Assembly (NCBI GenBank): GCA_944385965.1
Contig: CALWZG010000033.1
Span: 1 to 59,030, forward strand
DNA length: 59,030 nucleotides
DNA from: an uncultured Anaerotruncus sp.
Lineage (GTDB): Bacteria > Bacillota > Clostridia > Oscillospirales > Ruminococcaceae
Direction: 5' to 3'
This document shows, in pieces, positions 34,748 to 42,823 of this stretch. The notes beneath the pieces were generated by a model. That model was not told the DNA's origin. It was given only the letters and a program-made list of their open reading frames with translations, and did no database searches. The translations under genes and the position numbers were made by a program. Every line of letters begins with the position of its first letter. Position 1 is the first letter of the stretch.

Positions 34748-35647
34748 TTACCCCAAGGAGGAAGGGCCACGCCCAAACACCTGCTGATACAGGCGCTTTC
34801 CTGTGGGAGTGGCGGCCAGACCGCCTTCAGCGGTTTCTTTCAGGGCTGGAGACATAGCATCACCAATTCGTTTCATTGCCAGAATGACTTCATCGGCAGG
34901 GATGGCGCTATGGACACCAGCCAGCGCCATTTCAGCGGCGCATAAAGCATTGGCCACACCTGCCGCGTTGCGTTTAATACAGGGAATCTCCACTAAACCC
35001 GCTACTGGGTCGCAGACCAGCCCCAAGATATTCTTTAGGGCGATGGCCACTCCATGAGCAATCATTTTGGGTGAGCCTCCCGCCAGTTCCACCAGCGCCG
35101 CCGCCGCCATAGCGGAAGCTGAACCGCACTCCGCCTGGCAGCCGCCCTGAGCGCCCGCTAAGCATGCATTTTTAGCAATGACCATGCCTACCGCTGAGGC
35201 GGTAAACAAGCTCATCACACAGTCTTGTTCCGAAGCTTCCTTCTCTTTCTGAAAGGTCAGCAGCGCTCCAGGCAGAATCCCACAGGACCCCGCCGTAGGC
35301 GCCGCTACAATTCGTCCCATGGATGCGTTCAGCTCAGAAACCGCTAAGGCTCTGGTTATGGCTCCTGTAAACATGGGGCCACAAATGGTATCACCCCGTT
35401 GAAGCGCCTGCTCCATCCGATAAGCGTCTCCACCGGTCAAGCCGCTGGTGGAGCGGAGCCCAGGCTTAATTCCTTCCTCTGCCGCCTGTTCCATCACCTG
35501 ATAGCTGCGCAGCATCTCCTGGTAAACCTCCTCAGGAGAGGTTTCCAGCTGGAGGGCTTGCTGTTCCAGAACCAAGTCCGAAATTTTTCGGTTTGTTTCT
35601 TCCGCCGCCCGCACCAGGCTTTCCAATGTCTCATATCTTAGTTCCAT
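34748..35647 (-). CDS. sdaAA: L-serine dehydratase, alpha subunit
   Basis: The 299-residue catalytic subunit of the two-subunit, iron-sulfur-dependent L-serine dehydratase that converts serine to pyruvate and ammonia. VAAPTAGSCGILPGALLTF and GAQGGCQAECGSASAMAAAA carry cluster-binding cysteines; DPVAGLVEIPCIKRNAAG gives a further one. Follows sdaAB by 12 bases. Confidence 0.95.
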   Translation of the reverse strand: MELRYETLESLVRAAEETNRKISDLVLEQQALQLETSPEEVYQEMLRSYQVMEQAAEEGIKPGLRSTSGLTGGDAYRMEQALQRGDTICGPMFTGAITRALAVSELNASMGRIVAAPTAGSCGILPGALLTFQKEKEASEQDCVMSLFTASAVGMVIAKNACLAGAQGGCQAECGSASAMAAAALVELAGGSPKMIAHGVAIALKNILGLVCDPVAGLVEIPCIKRNAAGVANALCAAEMALAGVHSAIPADEVILAMKRIGDAMSPALKETAEGGLAATPTGKRLYQQVFGRGPSSLG

Positions 35648-35659
35648 AGATGATTCTCC

Positions 35660-36319
35660 TTACACCGGCTCCAGCATGGTGGACCGAATAATATTGGGCA
35701 AAGAGCCAATATGCTCATTGGCGCCCTTTGGAATTTTTCCATCCACCTCAATGGTCATAACCGCGGTTCCTCCCTTATACTGACGGGCCAAACGGAAATT
35801 GCAGATGTTAACCCCCAGCTCACTCATATACTCGGTAACCGCCGCGATGGTGCCGGGCGCATCCCGATGCAGAATAATCAGGGTGACAAATTGCCCTGAA
35901 ATCTCTACACTCATGCCATTCACCTGGGTAATCAGGATGGAGCCACCGCCTACTGACGCCCCCTGGACTGAAATCTGCCTTCCTTCCCGGTCCCAAAGGG
36001 TGACACGAGCGGTATTGGGATGGGCGTTCTCGATGGAGCCTGGCACCAACTCAACCTTCAGCCCCTCCTGCGCCGCCAGCTGAAGGCTGTTCCGGATTCT
36101 GGGGTCATCGGGCTTCATCCCCAAAATTCCAGCCACCAACGCTTTATCCGTTCCATGTCCCTTGTAGGTTTTAGCGAAGGAACCATGGAGCAAAATTTCC
36201 GCCCGCGCAGCATCTGTTCCTAACAGCGCTCTCGCTACACGCCCAATTCTGGCGGCTCCCGCTGTATGGGAACTGGAGGGACCAATCATCACTGGACCCA
36301 CAATATCAAATACGTTCAT
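35660..36319 (-). CDS. sdaAB: L-serine dehydratase, beta subunit
   Basis: A 219-residue subunit. FDIVGPVMIGPSSSHTAGAARIG is the conserved phosphate/serine-loop segment, quoted in part as IGPSSSHTAGA. The C-terminal 75 residues are an ACT domain (LIILHRDAPGTIAAVTEYMS). The ATG at 36319 has GGGAGG upstream; an upstream start at 36343 lacks one. First gene of the sda pair. Confidence 0.94.
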   Translation of the reverse strand: MNVFDIVGPVMIGPSSSHTAGAARIGRVARALLGTDAARAEILLHGSFAKTYKGHGTDKALVAGILGMKPDDPRIRNSLQLAAQEGLKVELVPGSIENAHPNTARVTLWDREGRQISVQGASVGGGSILITQVNGMSVEISGQFVTLIILHRDAPGTIAAVTEYMSELGVNICNFRLARQYKGGTAVMTIEVDGKIPKGANEHIGSLPNIIRSTMLEPV

Positions 36320-36402
36320 CGCAACCTCCCTATCTGGTACCAACCAGAATTCTGATGGTTCTCCTTCTCCTTATCCTTCTCAAATAATACCTCTTCATTC
36401 GC

Positions 36403-36438
36403 CAAAACAGCCGCCGGCAAAGATTTACCGACGGCTGT
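36403..36438 (-). terminator. Terminator after ispE
   Basis: The stem ACAGCCGCCGG / CCGACGGCTGT, 11 bp with one mismatch and a 10-base loop; a TTTT run follows on the minus strand. It separates the ispE operon from sdaAB. Confidence 0.7.
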
Positions 36439-36540
36439 TCTTGGTTGGAGAGAATCAATTTTCAGAGGAAATTCCATGTTCCAAGGATACCCCGGTATTG
36501 TGAGAGAAGTTTGTGGAATTCTTAAATTTTAGGTTTCAAT

Positions 36541-37428
36541 TTATCGTACCTCAAAAACCTCCACACCCTTTTGAGTGGGCTGAACCAGGAACACACTTTG
36601 TGCCATATCATAAAGCTTGCGCATACACCGCTTGGCCAGTCTCTTATCCTGGAAAATACCATAAACCGCCGAGCCGCTTCCAGTCATCAGGCTTCCAATG
36701 GCGCCTCCATCCCTTTCCATCTTTTCACGGATTTGAGACACCTCTCCTAATGGGCAGACCTCCTCCAGCACATTGTACATCTCCTGACAGAAGTCCGAAA
36801 GCTTTCTCTCCTCCAGTTTCTCTATCAGCCGCTCTATATTCGGATGCCGGCCTTGATTTTCCTGGTCATACCGTTTGAAGCTTTCTGGAGTAGAAATGCC
36901 CCGTTCCGGCTTGGCGATGACCAGCCAATGCTGGGGAAGGTCAGGCAGCTTGCTCAACCGCTCTCCAATTCCCTGGGCTCTTTGGACTCCACCTTCCAGA
37001 AAAAAGGGCACATCTGCCCCAATGGAAGCAGCCATAGACAGAAGCCCTTCCTTCGACACGCCGGCTTCCAGCAAAACATTCAGCCCCACCAATACGGCGG
37101 CGGCGTCCGCGCTTCCTCCTCCCATCCCCGCTTGAGAGGGAATCCTCTTTTGCAGGTCAATTGACAGGGCAAAATCTGGCTTTCCCACCCGCTCAAAAAA
37201 GCGTCTGGCCGCTTTATGAGCCAGATTTTCCTCGCCGCCTGGGATTTCCGGCCGGTCACAGGAGACAAAAACCCCTTGCCCGCTCATCCGGCTGATGGTA
37301 ATTGTGTCGTAAAGGGATACCGACTGAAAAATTGTGTCAATCAGATGGTAGCCATCCTCCCGGCGGCCAACAATATCAAAGGCCAGATTTACCTTGGCTG
37401 GGGCGTCCACCTTAACCAACTGGCGCAT
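36541..37428 (-). CDS. ispE: 4-diphosphocytidyl-2-C-methyl-D-erythritol kinase
   Basis: A 295-residue GHMP kinase of the MEP isoprenoid pathway; it phosphorylates CDP-methylerythritol. APAKVNLAFDIVGRREDGYH is the substrate-binding N-terminus, IPSQAGMGGGSADAAA the ATP-binding glycine loop, and GSLMTGSGSAVYGIF the C-terminal GHMP motif. Last gene of the DUF1858-trmK-nif3-DUF362-ispE run. Confidence 0.95.
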   Translation of the reverse strand: MRQLVKVDAPAKVNLAFDIVGRREDGYHLIDTIFQSVSLYDTITISRMSGQGVFVSCDRPEIPGGEENLAHKAARRFFERVGKPDFALSIDLQKRIPSQAGMGGGSADAAAVLVGLNVLLEAGVSKEGLLSMAASIGADVPFFLEGGVQRAQGIGERLSKLPDLPQHWLVIAKPERGISTPESFKRYDQENQGRHPNIERLIEKLEERKLSDFCQEMYNVLEEVCPLGEVSQIREKMERDGGAIGSLMTGSGSAVYGIFQDKRLAKRCMRKLYDMAQSVFLVQPTQKGVEVFEVR

Positions 37429-37469
37429 CTTAATTCCTCCCTCAGATGTCTTTAATCCCTATTCCGCCC

Positions 37470-38612
37470 TTATCTAGAAAACCAGTGAAATATCGACGGG
37501 ACCCGGATATCTATGGCTTTTACCGGACACATTTCATGGCAGCAGAAACAGCGGATACATTGGCTTGGTTGAATATGGGCCTTTCCACCCTCCAGTATGA
37601 TGGTTTTCGCTGGACAGCTTTCCGCACAGCGCCCGCATCCTACACAATCCTTCTTTCGGATAATGGGTTTGGGAGCCAAACGCTCCTTCAAACGTCCTAC
37701 CAGAAACGACAAAGGAGCAGGCAGGTTGCCTGTAAAGTCTAAAGACTTGCTGGAAGGCATTTTGAAGTCCAGGGTGGGGGAAATGGAATCCCCCTCAACC
37801 TCCACCTGGGCCTCTGTTTCAGGGCACAGCCCCCGCTTAATGGCGTTTTTCAGGTACGAAACATTCTCCGGCTTCAGGCCAATCAGATGGGCCATCATCA
37901 AATCCAAAGCGTACAGGTTCTCAAAATCGGCGGCGGCGGTAAAACCCATCTTACGAGGGGATCCTCCTGTTGGTCCATCCCCTTCCATGGCAATTACACC
38001 ATCCACAATCGTCAAGGTGGGTCTCACCAGCTGGGACAAGTCCACCAGCATCTTCCCAAACCGCTCCCCGTCTGGGAATCTATAATGAAGCTCAGGTTTT
38101 AACAATCCTGGCACGCAGCCGAACAGATTCTTTACCCCACAGGACAGGGTTGTCATACAGTGGGTCTTTAACTTGCACAGATTCACCACCGCATCTGCCT
38201 GAACCACAGGGTCAATCACATCAAATTCCCGGCAGAGGGTTCCTTCCACCCGTACTTTTTGGGAGCCACAGCCGGTATTCAGCTTTAAGCCCAACCGCCC
38301 CGCCACATCCGCCATTCCGGTGGTTTGGTACGCGGCCCCCAGGATAGCGGGGGTATAGAGTCCTCCTGGACTGTCCGCAATGGTAATATCTGTCACGCCC
38401 AAAGCCAAGAGCTCCAAAGCCACCGCTTCCACAATGGATGGGTGGGTAGTGGCCGCCCGGTCCGGCTTGCATCGCATAATCAGATTGGGCTTAATCACAA
38501 CCTTGCTGCCAGGACCCAGTTTGGGCTTCCAGCAGGCAAAATGCCTGGCTATGATTGGGCGCAGGGTTTCTAACTGATAGGATTCCGTTTGATATAGGGA
38601 AATTTTTGCCAT
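37470..38612 (-). CDS. DUF362 protein with two 4Fe-4S motifs
   Basis: A 380-residue protein. The first 300 residues form the DUF362 domain: VVIKPNLIMRCKPDRAATTH, DITIADSPGG, NLCKLKTHCMTTLSCGVKN. The C-terminus is a two-cluster ferredoxin, CVGCGRCAESCP and CIRCFCCHEMCP. Reduction or repair of an unknown Fe-S or cofactor substrate is a fair guess. The ATG at 38612 follows GGAGAGG. Common in clostridia; role unknown. Confidence 0.88.
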   Translation of the reverse strand: MAKISLYQTESYQLETLRPIIARHFACWKPKLGPGSKVVIKPNLIMRCKPDRAATTHPSIVEAVALELLALGVTDITIADSPGGLYTPAILGAAYQTTGMADVAGRLGLKLNTGCGSQKVRVEGTLCREFDVIDPVVQADAVVNLCKLKTHCMTTLSCGVKNLFGCVPGLLKPELHYRFPDGERFGKMLVDLSQLVRPTLTIVDGVIAMEGDGPTGGSPRKMGFTAAADFENLYALDLMMAHLIGLKPENVSYLKNAIKRGLCPETEAQVEVEGDSISPTLDFKMPSSKSLDFTGNLPAPLSFLVGRLKERLAPKPIIRKKDCVGCGRCAESCPAKTIILEGGKAHIQPSQCIRCFCCHEMCPVKAIDIRVPSIFHWFSR

Positions 38613-38709
38613 GGATGCCTCTCCTGTTTTCTTTCTATCATGCCCCAAAAACAAGCCTTTTTTTCAGTTTCAGAGCAAAGGGCTTTTCGTGAGCCCAAGT
38701 GCTGAGCGG

Positions 38710-39465
38710 TCAGACCGTAATCGCAGGAGGCACATCTGCTCTGGCAATTGCCACAGGAACGTTTTCGCCCAGAGCTTGTCTGGCCAGTTGAGCCAAATAC
38801 TCCACCACAAAGGTTTCCGTGCCGAAATGTCCAGCGTCAATGATGGTCAGCCCACGGTGAATGGCTCCCAGCATCACATCATGCTTCACATCTGCGGTTA
38901 CAAAAGCTTGGGCTCCAGCCGCCAGCACATCCTCCAGCAAGCTGCCGCCGCTGCCGCCGCAAACCGCTACCCGCTGGATGGCTTGTCCTCCATCACAATA
39001 ACGGACAGCGTCTACATCCAGCATCCGCTTCACATAATAGGCGAATTCCGGCGGGGTCATCCCTCGCTCCAACACACCAATTCGGGCCATATTTTCAGGC
39101 GGAACCAGTTCCACCTGTTTCAAATCCAGCCGTTTTGACAGAATATCGTTGACCCCTCCCGCGGCGATGTCCAGATTGGTATGGGCGCTGATAACCGATA
39201 AGTTTTCCCTGATCAGCTTCCACACCAGGCTGTCTGAAGTAACCCGTTTCAGAGGATGAAAAATAACCGGATGATGGGTTACAATCAGGTTGGCCCCTCG
39301 GGCAACCGCCTCGGAAATCACCTGGTCGGTCACATCCAAAGCCGCCAAAACCCCTCGGACCTCCTGAGCAGGGTCCCCCACCAACAGCCCTGGGTTATCA
39401 AATTCCAACGCCATACCAAAAGGCGCCGCTTTGTCAATGGCGTCATACACTTCCTGTATCCGCAC
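38710..39465 (-). CDS. Nif3-like dinuclear metal-centre protein
   Basis: A 251-residue short-form Nif3/YqfO protein. Metal-binding histidines appear in NLIVTHHPVIFHPLKR and SAHTNLDIA, and near the C-terminus in DAGHFGTETFVVE. Fold: a toroidal hexamer with a di-metal site; related to GTP cyclohydrolase type I-2, true role uncertain. GTG start overlapping trmK by 23 bases; nif3-trmK pairing is usual in Firmicutes. Confidence 0.92.
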   Translation of the reverse strand: MRIQEVYDAIDKAAPFGMALEFDNPGLLVGDPAQEVRGVLAALDVTDQVISEAVARGANLIVTHHPVIFHPLKRVTSDSLVWKLIRENLSVISAHTNLDIAAGGVNDILSKRLDLKQVELVPPENMARIGVLERGMTPPEFAYYVKRMLDVDAVRYCDGGQAIQRVAVCGGSGGSLLEDVLAAGAQAFVTADVKHDVMLGAIHRGLTIIDAGHFGTETFVVEYLAQLARQALGENVPVAIARADVPPAITV

Positions 39466-40153
39466 TTGAATCTCTTCCTTCCAATTGTTTTAAAAGCGCT
39501 TGGTAAGGTTCCAGTCTTTGGTTTCCTTCCGCCGATTGTTCCATACCAAGAATCTTTTTTTGAATTCTGCGGGCCTGCCGCTCATAATAAAGTTTCGCTG
39601 CCGGGGAGCTTTCCCGCCGCAGCGCCCCCACATAAGCTTGGTACAGGCCTATTCTCTGAGGCTTTCCAGTATAGCGTACCCGCAGTATGGTATACACAAA
39701 TTTGCCGGCTTCCACCGCCTGCTCCTCCTGAATCTCAAATCCATGTTCCCAAAGGGCCTGCCGCAGATGCTCCCCCTTGCTCATAGGCTGAAGCAGAAAT
39801 TCCAGAGCGGGGTCTCTTGTCCAGGGGGTATCATCTAAAATCTTCCAAATCAAATCCCCGCCCATCCCCGCTATGATAATCTCATCTACTTCCCCAGCCC
39901 GAATCCCGGACAGGCCATCGCAGAGACACAGACGCACCTGACTGGTCACCCCATATTGAGACAAAGAGAAAGCCGCCTTTTCCAGCGGCTTCTCATTGAT
40001 ATCGCAGGCGCAGCCCCCAGGAATTTTACCGCTGGCAGCTAACCAAGCGATGAGATATCCATGATCCGTCCCCACATCGGCGCATCTGGCGCCGGATGGT
40101 ACCATTGACGCAATCAGCGCCAAACGGGGGTCCAGTTTTGGCAATTTATTCAT
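39443..40153 (-). CDS. trmK: tRNA (adenine(22)-N1)-methyltransferase
   Basis: A 236-residue class I SAM methyltransferase that makes m1A22 in tRNA. SAM-binding motif I CADVGTDHGYL (about 24-34), DINEKPLEKA and IIAGMGGDLIW (motif IV) are intact. The C-terminal coiled-coil region binds tRNA. The ATG overlaps the DUF1858 gene stop by four bases. Confidence 0.93.
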   Translation of the reverse strand: MNKLPKLDPRLALIASMVPSGARCADVGTDHGYLIAWLAASGKIPGGCACDINEKPLEKAAFSLSQYGVTSQVRLCLCDGLSGIRAGEVDEIIIAGMGGDLIWKILDDTPWTRDPALEFLLQPMSKGEHLRQALWEHGFEIQEEQAVEAGKFVYTILRVRYTGKPQRIGLYQAYVGALRRESSPAAKLYYERQARRIQKKILGMEQSAEGNQRLEPYQALLKQLEGRDSSADTGSV

Positions 40154-40344
40154 TGATGGTGAGCGTTCAGCGCGGCAAGCAGTTGGTCACAGTCCACCCC
40201 ATGGACCATGCAGGCTTCCTCAATGGTCTCTCCCCGGGAGGAGGGGCATCCCAGACAGTGCATCCCCATCGCCAAAAAATATTTGGCCAAGGACTGATCT
40301 GCGTCCAAAGCCTCCCCAATCAATGTTTCCTTTGTATAAACCAT
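40150..40344 (-). CDS. DUF1858 small redox-type protein
   Basis: A 64-residue DUF1858 protein. The conserved core GMHCLGCPSSRGETIEEAC has a CxxC and a third Cys, as in hydrid-cluster-protein-associated disulfide domains. Starts behind AAGGAGG and heads an operon with trmK by a 4-base overlap. The partner of the CxxC site is unknown. Confidence 0.88.
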   Translation of the reverse strand: MVYTKETLIGEALDADQSLAKYFLAMGMHCLGCPSSRGETIEEACMVHGVDCDQLLAALNAHHQ

Positions 40345-40484
40345 CGCTTAAAACCTCCTTGGTTTTATCAGCCCTTTATCAGGCAGTTTTATTATAGGAG
40401 TAGTATAACATATTTTTCCTTGTCTGTATAGCCCATGAAAAGGTTTCCTCACTTTTTGGGAAAGGCCCGTAAAATGGGGAACAC

Positions 40485-41531
40485 CTATCCAGCACTGTTT
40501 AGCTTCTGGTCCCTGACCCGCTTACGGCGCAGACAAATCATATTCCACACGGTAATCCCGCCGCTGACAATCAGCAGCATATAAAAATTCAACCCTCTGG
40601 TAACGCACATGGAAGCCGCCAGCAAGTCCCCTGTAAAGATGCCTGAAAAGGTTTCCGTATACATCAGTTCGGTGATTCCTTGGGAGCCTGGAAACGGCAG
40701 CATATCCACAGCAATGTAAATAGAGGCTTGCAGCATCATAATGGATAAGGCTGATTCTCCTTGAAGATGAAATCCCTGATAAATCAGCCATGTGAGAAAA
40801 AACACACTGCACCTTTGCAAAATAGTGGCCAGCAGCACAGCCAGAATCCGAAGTTTGTTGTGTCTGAGAAAATGGACTGTATCCTTATAACCCTGTACAA
40901 ACGCCTGGATTCTTTCCTGCCGGCTTTCATCCCGCTTCAAAATCCGCAGCTTTACCAGCCAGCGCTCCACCACACAAATCACATGTTCCAACAGTCTTGG
41001 GGCCAGCATCACCCACAAAAGTACTGCTACCAAGGCGCCATTCAGCACCAATCCCAACAGATACAGCTCAAAATAAGGCCCCAGGTGAATCCTCAATCCT
41101 TCATTCCAGAAGATCAGTATTCCAATTCCCATAACCACCAGCACAAATTTGTAGCTGGCAGCCACGCTCATTAAAGCCACACTGCTGTCAAATAAGGGGA
41201 TTTGGTCCCGTTTCATATAGTACAGCTGAGCAGGCTGTCCCCCGCTGGCTGAAGGCGTGATGCCCGAAAAGAAAAAGCCTATAAAAGCGTATTTGATACA
41301 CCGCACCAGATTGGCCTGAGGGCTGATGGGCCGCAGCAGATACCAGAGCATAAACCCCTCGGCTGCTGCGAAAAACAGGGCTACCGCCGCGCCCCCCGCT
41401 AAATAGGCAGGGTCCATATTTTGGATGGCGTTTACCACATCCCCCAAATCGTTCTTGCGAAATACCGTCCAATAAGTAAAAGCTGCCAAGGCCAGCAACA
41501 GCAAGACGCTGAGTCCATGTTTCCGGTTCAT
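40485..41531 (-). CDS. Flippase-like / LPG synthase TM-region protein
   Basis: A 348-residue polytopic membrane protein of the UPF0104/MprF N-terminal family (about eight TM helices): YAFIGFFFSGITPSASGGQP and DMLPFPGSQGITELMY are hallmarks. The lysyl-transferase domain of MprF is absent, so a lipid-flippase or lipid-linked sugar role is more likely than lysyl-PG synthesis. The ATG at 41531 follows GGGGGGACAGG. Partner of the upstream glycosyltransferase, 24 bases away. Confidence 0.85.
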   Translation of the reverse strand: MNRKHGLSVLLLLALAAFTYWTVFRKNDLGDVVNAIQNMDPAYLAGGAAVALFFAAAEGFMLWYLLRPISPQANLVRCIKYAFIGFFFSGITPSASGGQPAQLYYMKRDQIPLFDSSVALMSVAASYKFVLVVMGIGILIFWNEGLRIHLGPYFELYLLGLVLNGALVAVLLWVMLAPRLLEHVICVVERWLVKLRILKRDESRQERIQAFVQGYKDTVHFLRHNKLRILAVLLATILQRCSVFFLTWLIYQGFHLQGESALSIMMLQASIYIAVDMLPFPGSQGITELMYTETFSGIFTGDLLAASMCVTRGLNFYMLLIVSGGITVWNMICLRRKRVRDQKLNSAG

Positions 41532-41555
41532 AGCCTGTCCCCCCAAGCCGAGCGG

Positions 41556-42578
41556 TCAGTTGAATTTATAGATTTTTCTGGCAAATCGGTATCCTCCCAC
41601 TGTCACTAAGCGCCCCATTTTGCCTGGAAGGTAGGTCAAACCGCTGAATTTGATATACCGCAGCTGAAGATAAAGCCGCTGATCCAATTCTTTCATATAA
41701 GCCCACAATGCCTTCCGCTTGGCCAGCGCCTCCTCTGTGTTGATTAACAGCAGGTAGATGGAGGAGATAGAAACCATCATGGAAATATTCTGACGCATGT
41801 ATCGGGCCAGTTTGGGGTAGACCTGGGCCACCTGGCGCAGATCCGCTGCTTCCGCCACCAGTTTGGTCACCCGAATCTGCTGGTCAATCCGCTTTTTAAA
41901 GTTTTCCTCTGTAACCGATTGGTCGTCCCGTCCCAGGAAATAATGGTAAAGGTCCAGATTCAGATAGCACAGGCTCTTGACAAAAGGCAATGGCTGATAG
42001 GCAAATATATTATCTACATAAAATGTATGCTCCGGCAGTTTGACACCGCTGTCCCAAAGCACCTGTGTGCGGAAAATCAGGGCGTGCATCAGCAGATATT
42101 GAGATGGCTTGAACCATCCAATGTCATTCCAGGTGTGGACGCGATCCTCTGGAAATACATTTTGATAGCCCATAGAACGTTGGATTCCCTCATTCAAATG
42201 ATCGTACACATAATTACAAATCAATAAATCTGTGGGGTGGGGCATAGCCGCCCACTTTCTTAAATGTTCCATCACAATGAACAGACAATCCTTATCCAGC
42301 CAATCATCCGAATCTACTACCTTGAAATAAAGCCCTTTGGCGTTTTGAATACCCGCGTTGACCCCTGAGCCATGTCCCCCATTTTCTTTATGAATGACCC
42401 GCACAATATCAGGATAACGGGCGCTGTACTCATCCGCCACCTGACCAGTACCATCCGTAGAACCATCATTTACAATGATAATCTCCGCTTCTTCACCACA
42501 CACAAGCAAAGAATCTATACATCTTCTCATATATCCTTCCGAGTTATAGCATGGCACTGTGAATGTAATCAGTTTCAT
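41556..42578 (-). CDS. Family 2 glycosyltransferase
   Basis: A 340-residue GT-A fold enzyme. TFTVPCYNSEGYMRRCIDSL, IIIVNDGSTDGTG (nucleotide-sugar binding) and FKVVDSDDWLD (the metal-binding DxD) are intact. No membrane helix is obvious. Donor and acceptor are unknown; coupling to the flippase-like gene suggests a glycolipid or lipid-linked glycan. Confidence 0.9.
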   Translation of the reverse strand: MKLITFTVPCYNSEGYMRRCIDSLLVCGEEAEIIIVNDGSTDGTGQVADEYSARYPDIVRVIHKENGGHGSGVNAGIQNAKGLYFKVVDSDDWLDKDCLFIVMEHLRKWAAMPHPTDLLICNYVYDHLNEGIQRSMGYQNVFPEDRVHTWNDIGWFKPSQYLLMHALIFRTQVLWDSGVKLPEHTFYVDNIFAYQPLPFVKSLCYLNLDLYHYFLGRDDQSVTEENFKKRIDQQIRVTKLVAEAADLRQVAQVYPKLARYMRQNISMMVSISSIYLLLINTEEALAKRKALWAYMKELDQRLYLQLRYIKFSGLTYLPGKMGRLVTVGGYRFARKIYKFN

Positions 42579-42674
42579 ACAGTCCGTATCCCCTTCTTAC
42601 TTATTTTCCCAACAAATTAGTGTCATAAAATTCTCTTTTTCCTGCAAAATGTTCTGATTTTTCAGTGCCTTCTC

Positions 42675-42703
42675 AGTATACACCGGCCTTGTATGCCAGT
42701 CAA
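42675..42703 (-). promoter_or_regulatory. Promoter of the glycosyltransferase-flippase operon
   Basis: On the minus strand, TTGACT (42698-42703), a 17-base spacer and TATACT (42675-42680). The leader is about 90 bases. Confidence 0.75.
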
Positions 42704-42763
42704 ATAAAATTTCCAAAAAAACGGGGGATTCTGAGCTTTTATAAACTTTTCCTATTTATATAG

Positions 42764-42798
42764 GAAGGCCGCCATGGAAATCCTCCACGGCGGCCTTC
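42764..42798 (-). terminator. Terminator after the TIM-ligase fusion gene
   Basis: A 15-bp stem GAAGGCCGCCATGGA / TCCACGGCGGCCTTC with one mismatch-type pair. The minus-strand tail is only T/A-rich (CTATATAAA). Confidence 0.75.
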
Positions 42799-42823
42799 TT
42801 TATCCAATCATTTATAAATTTTG

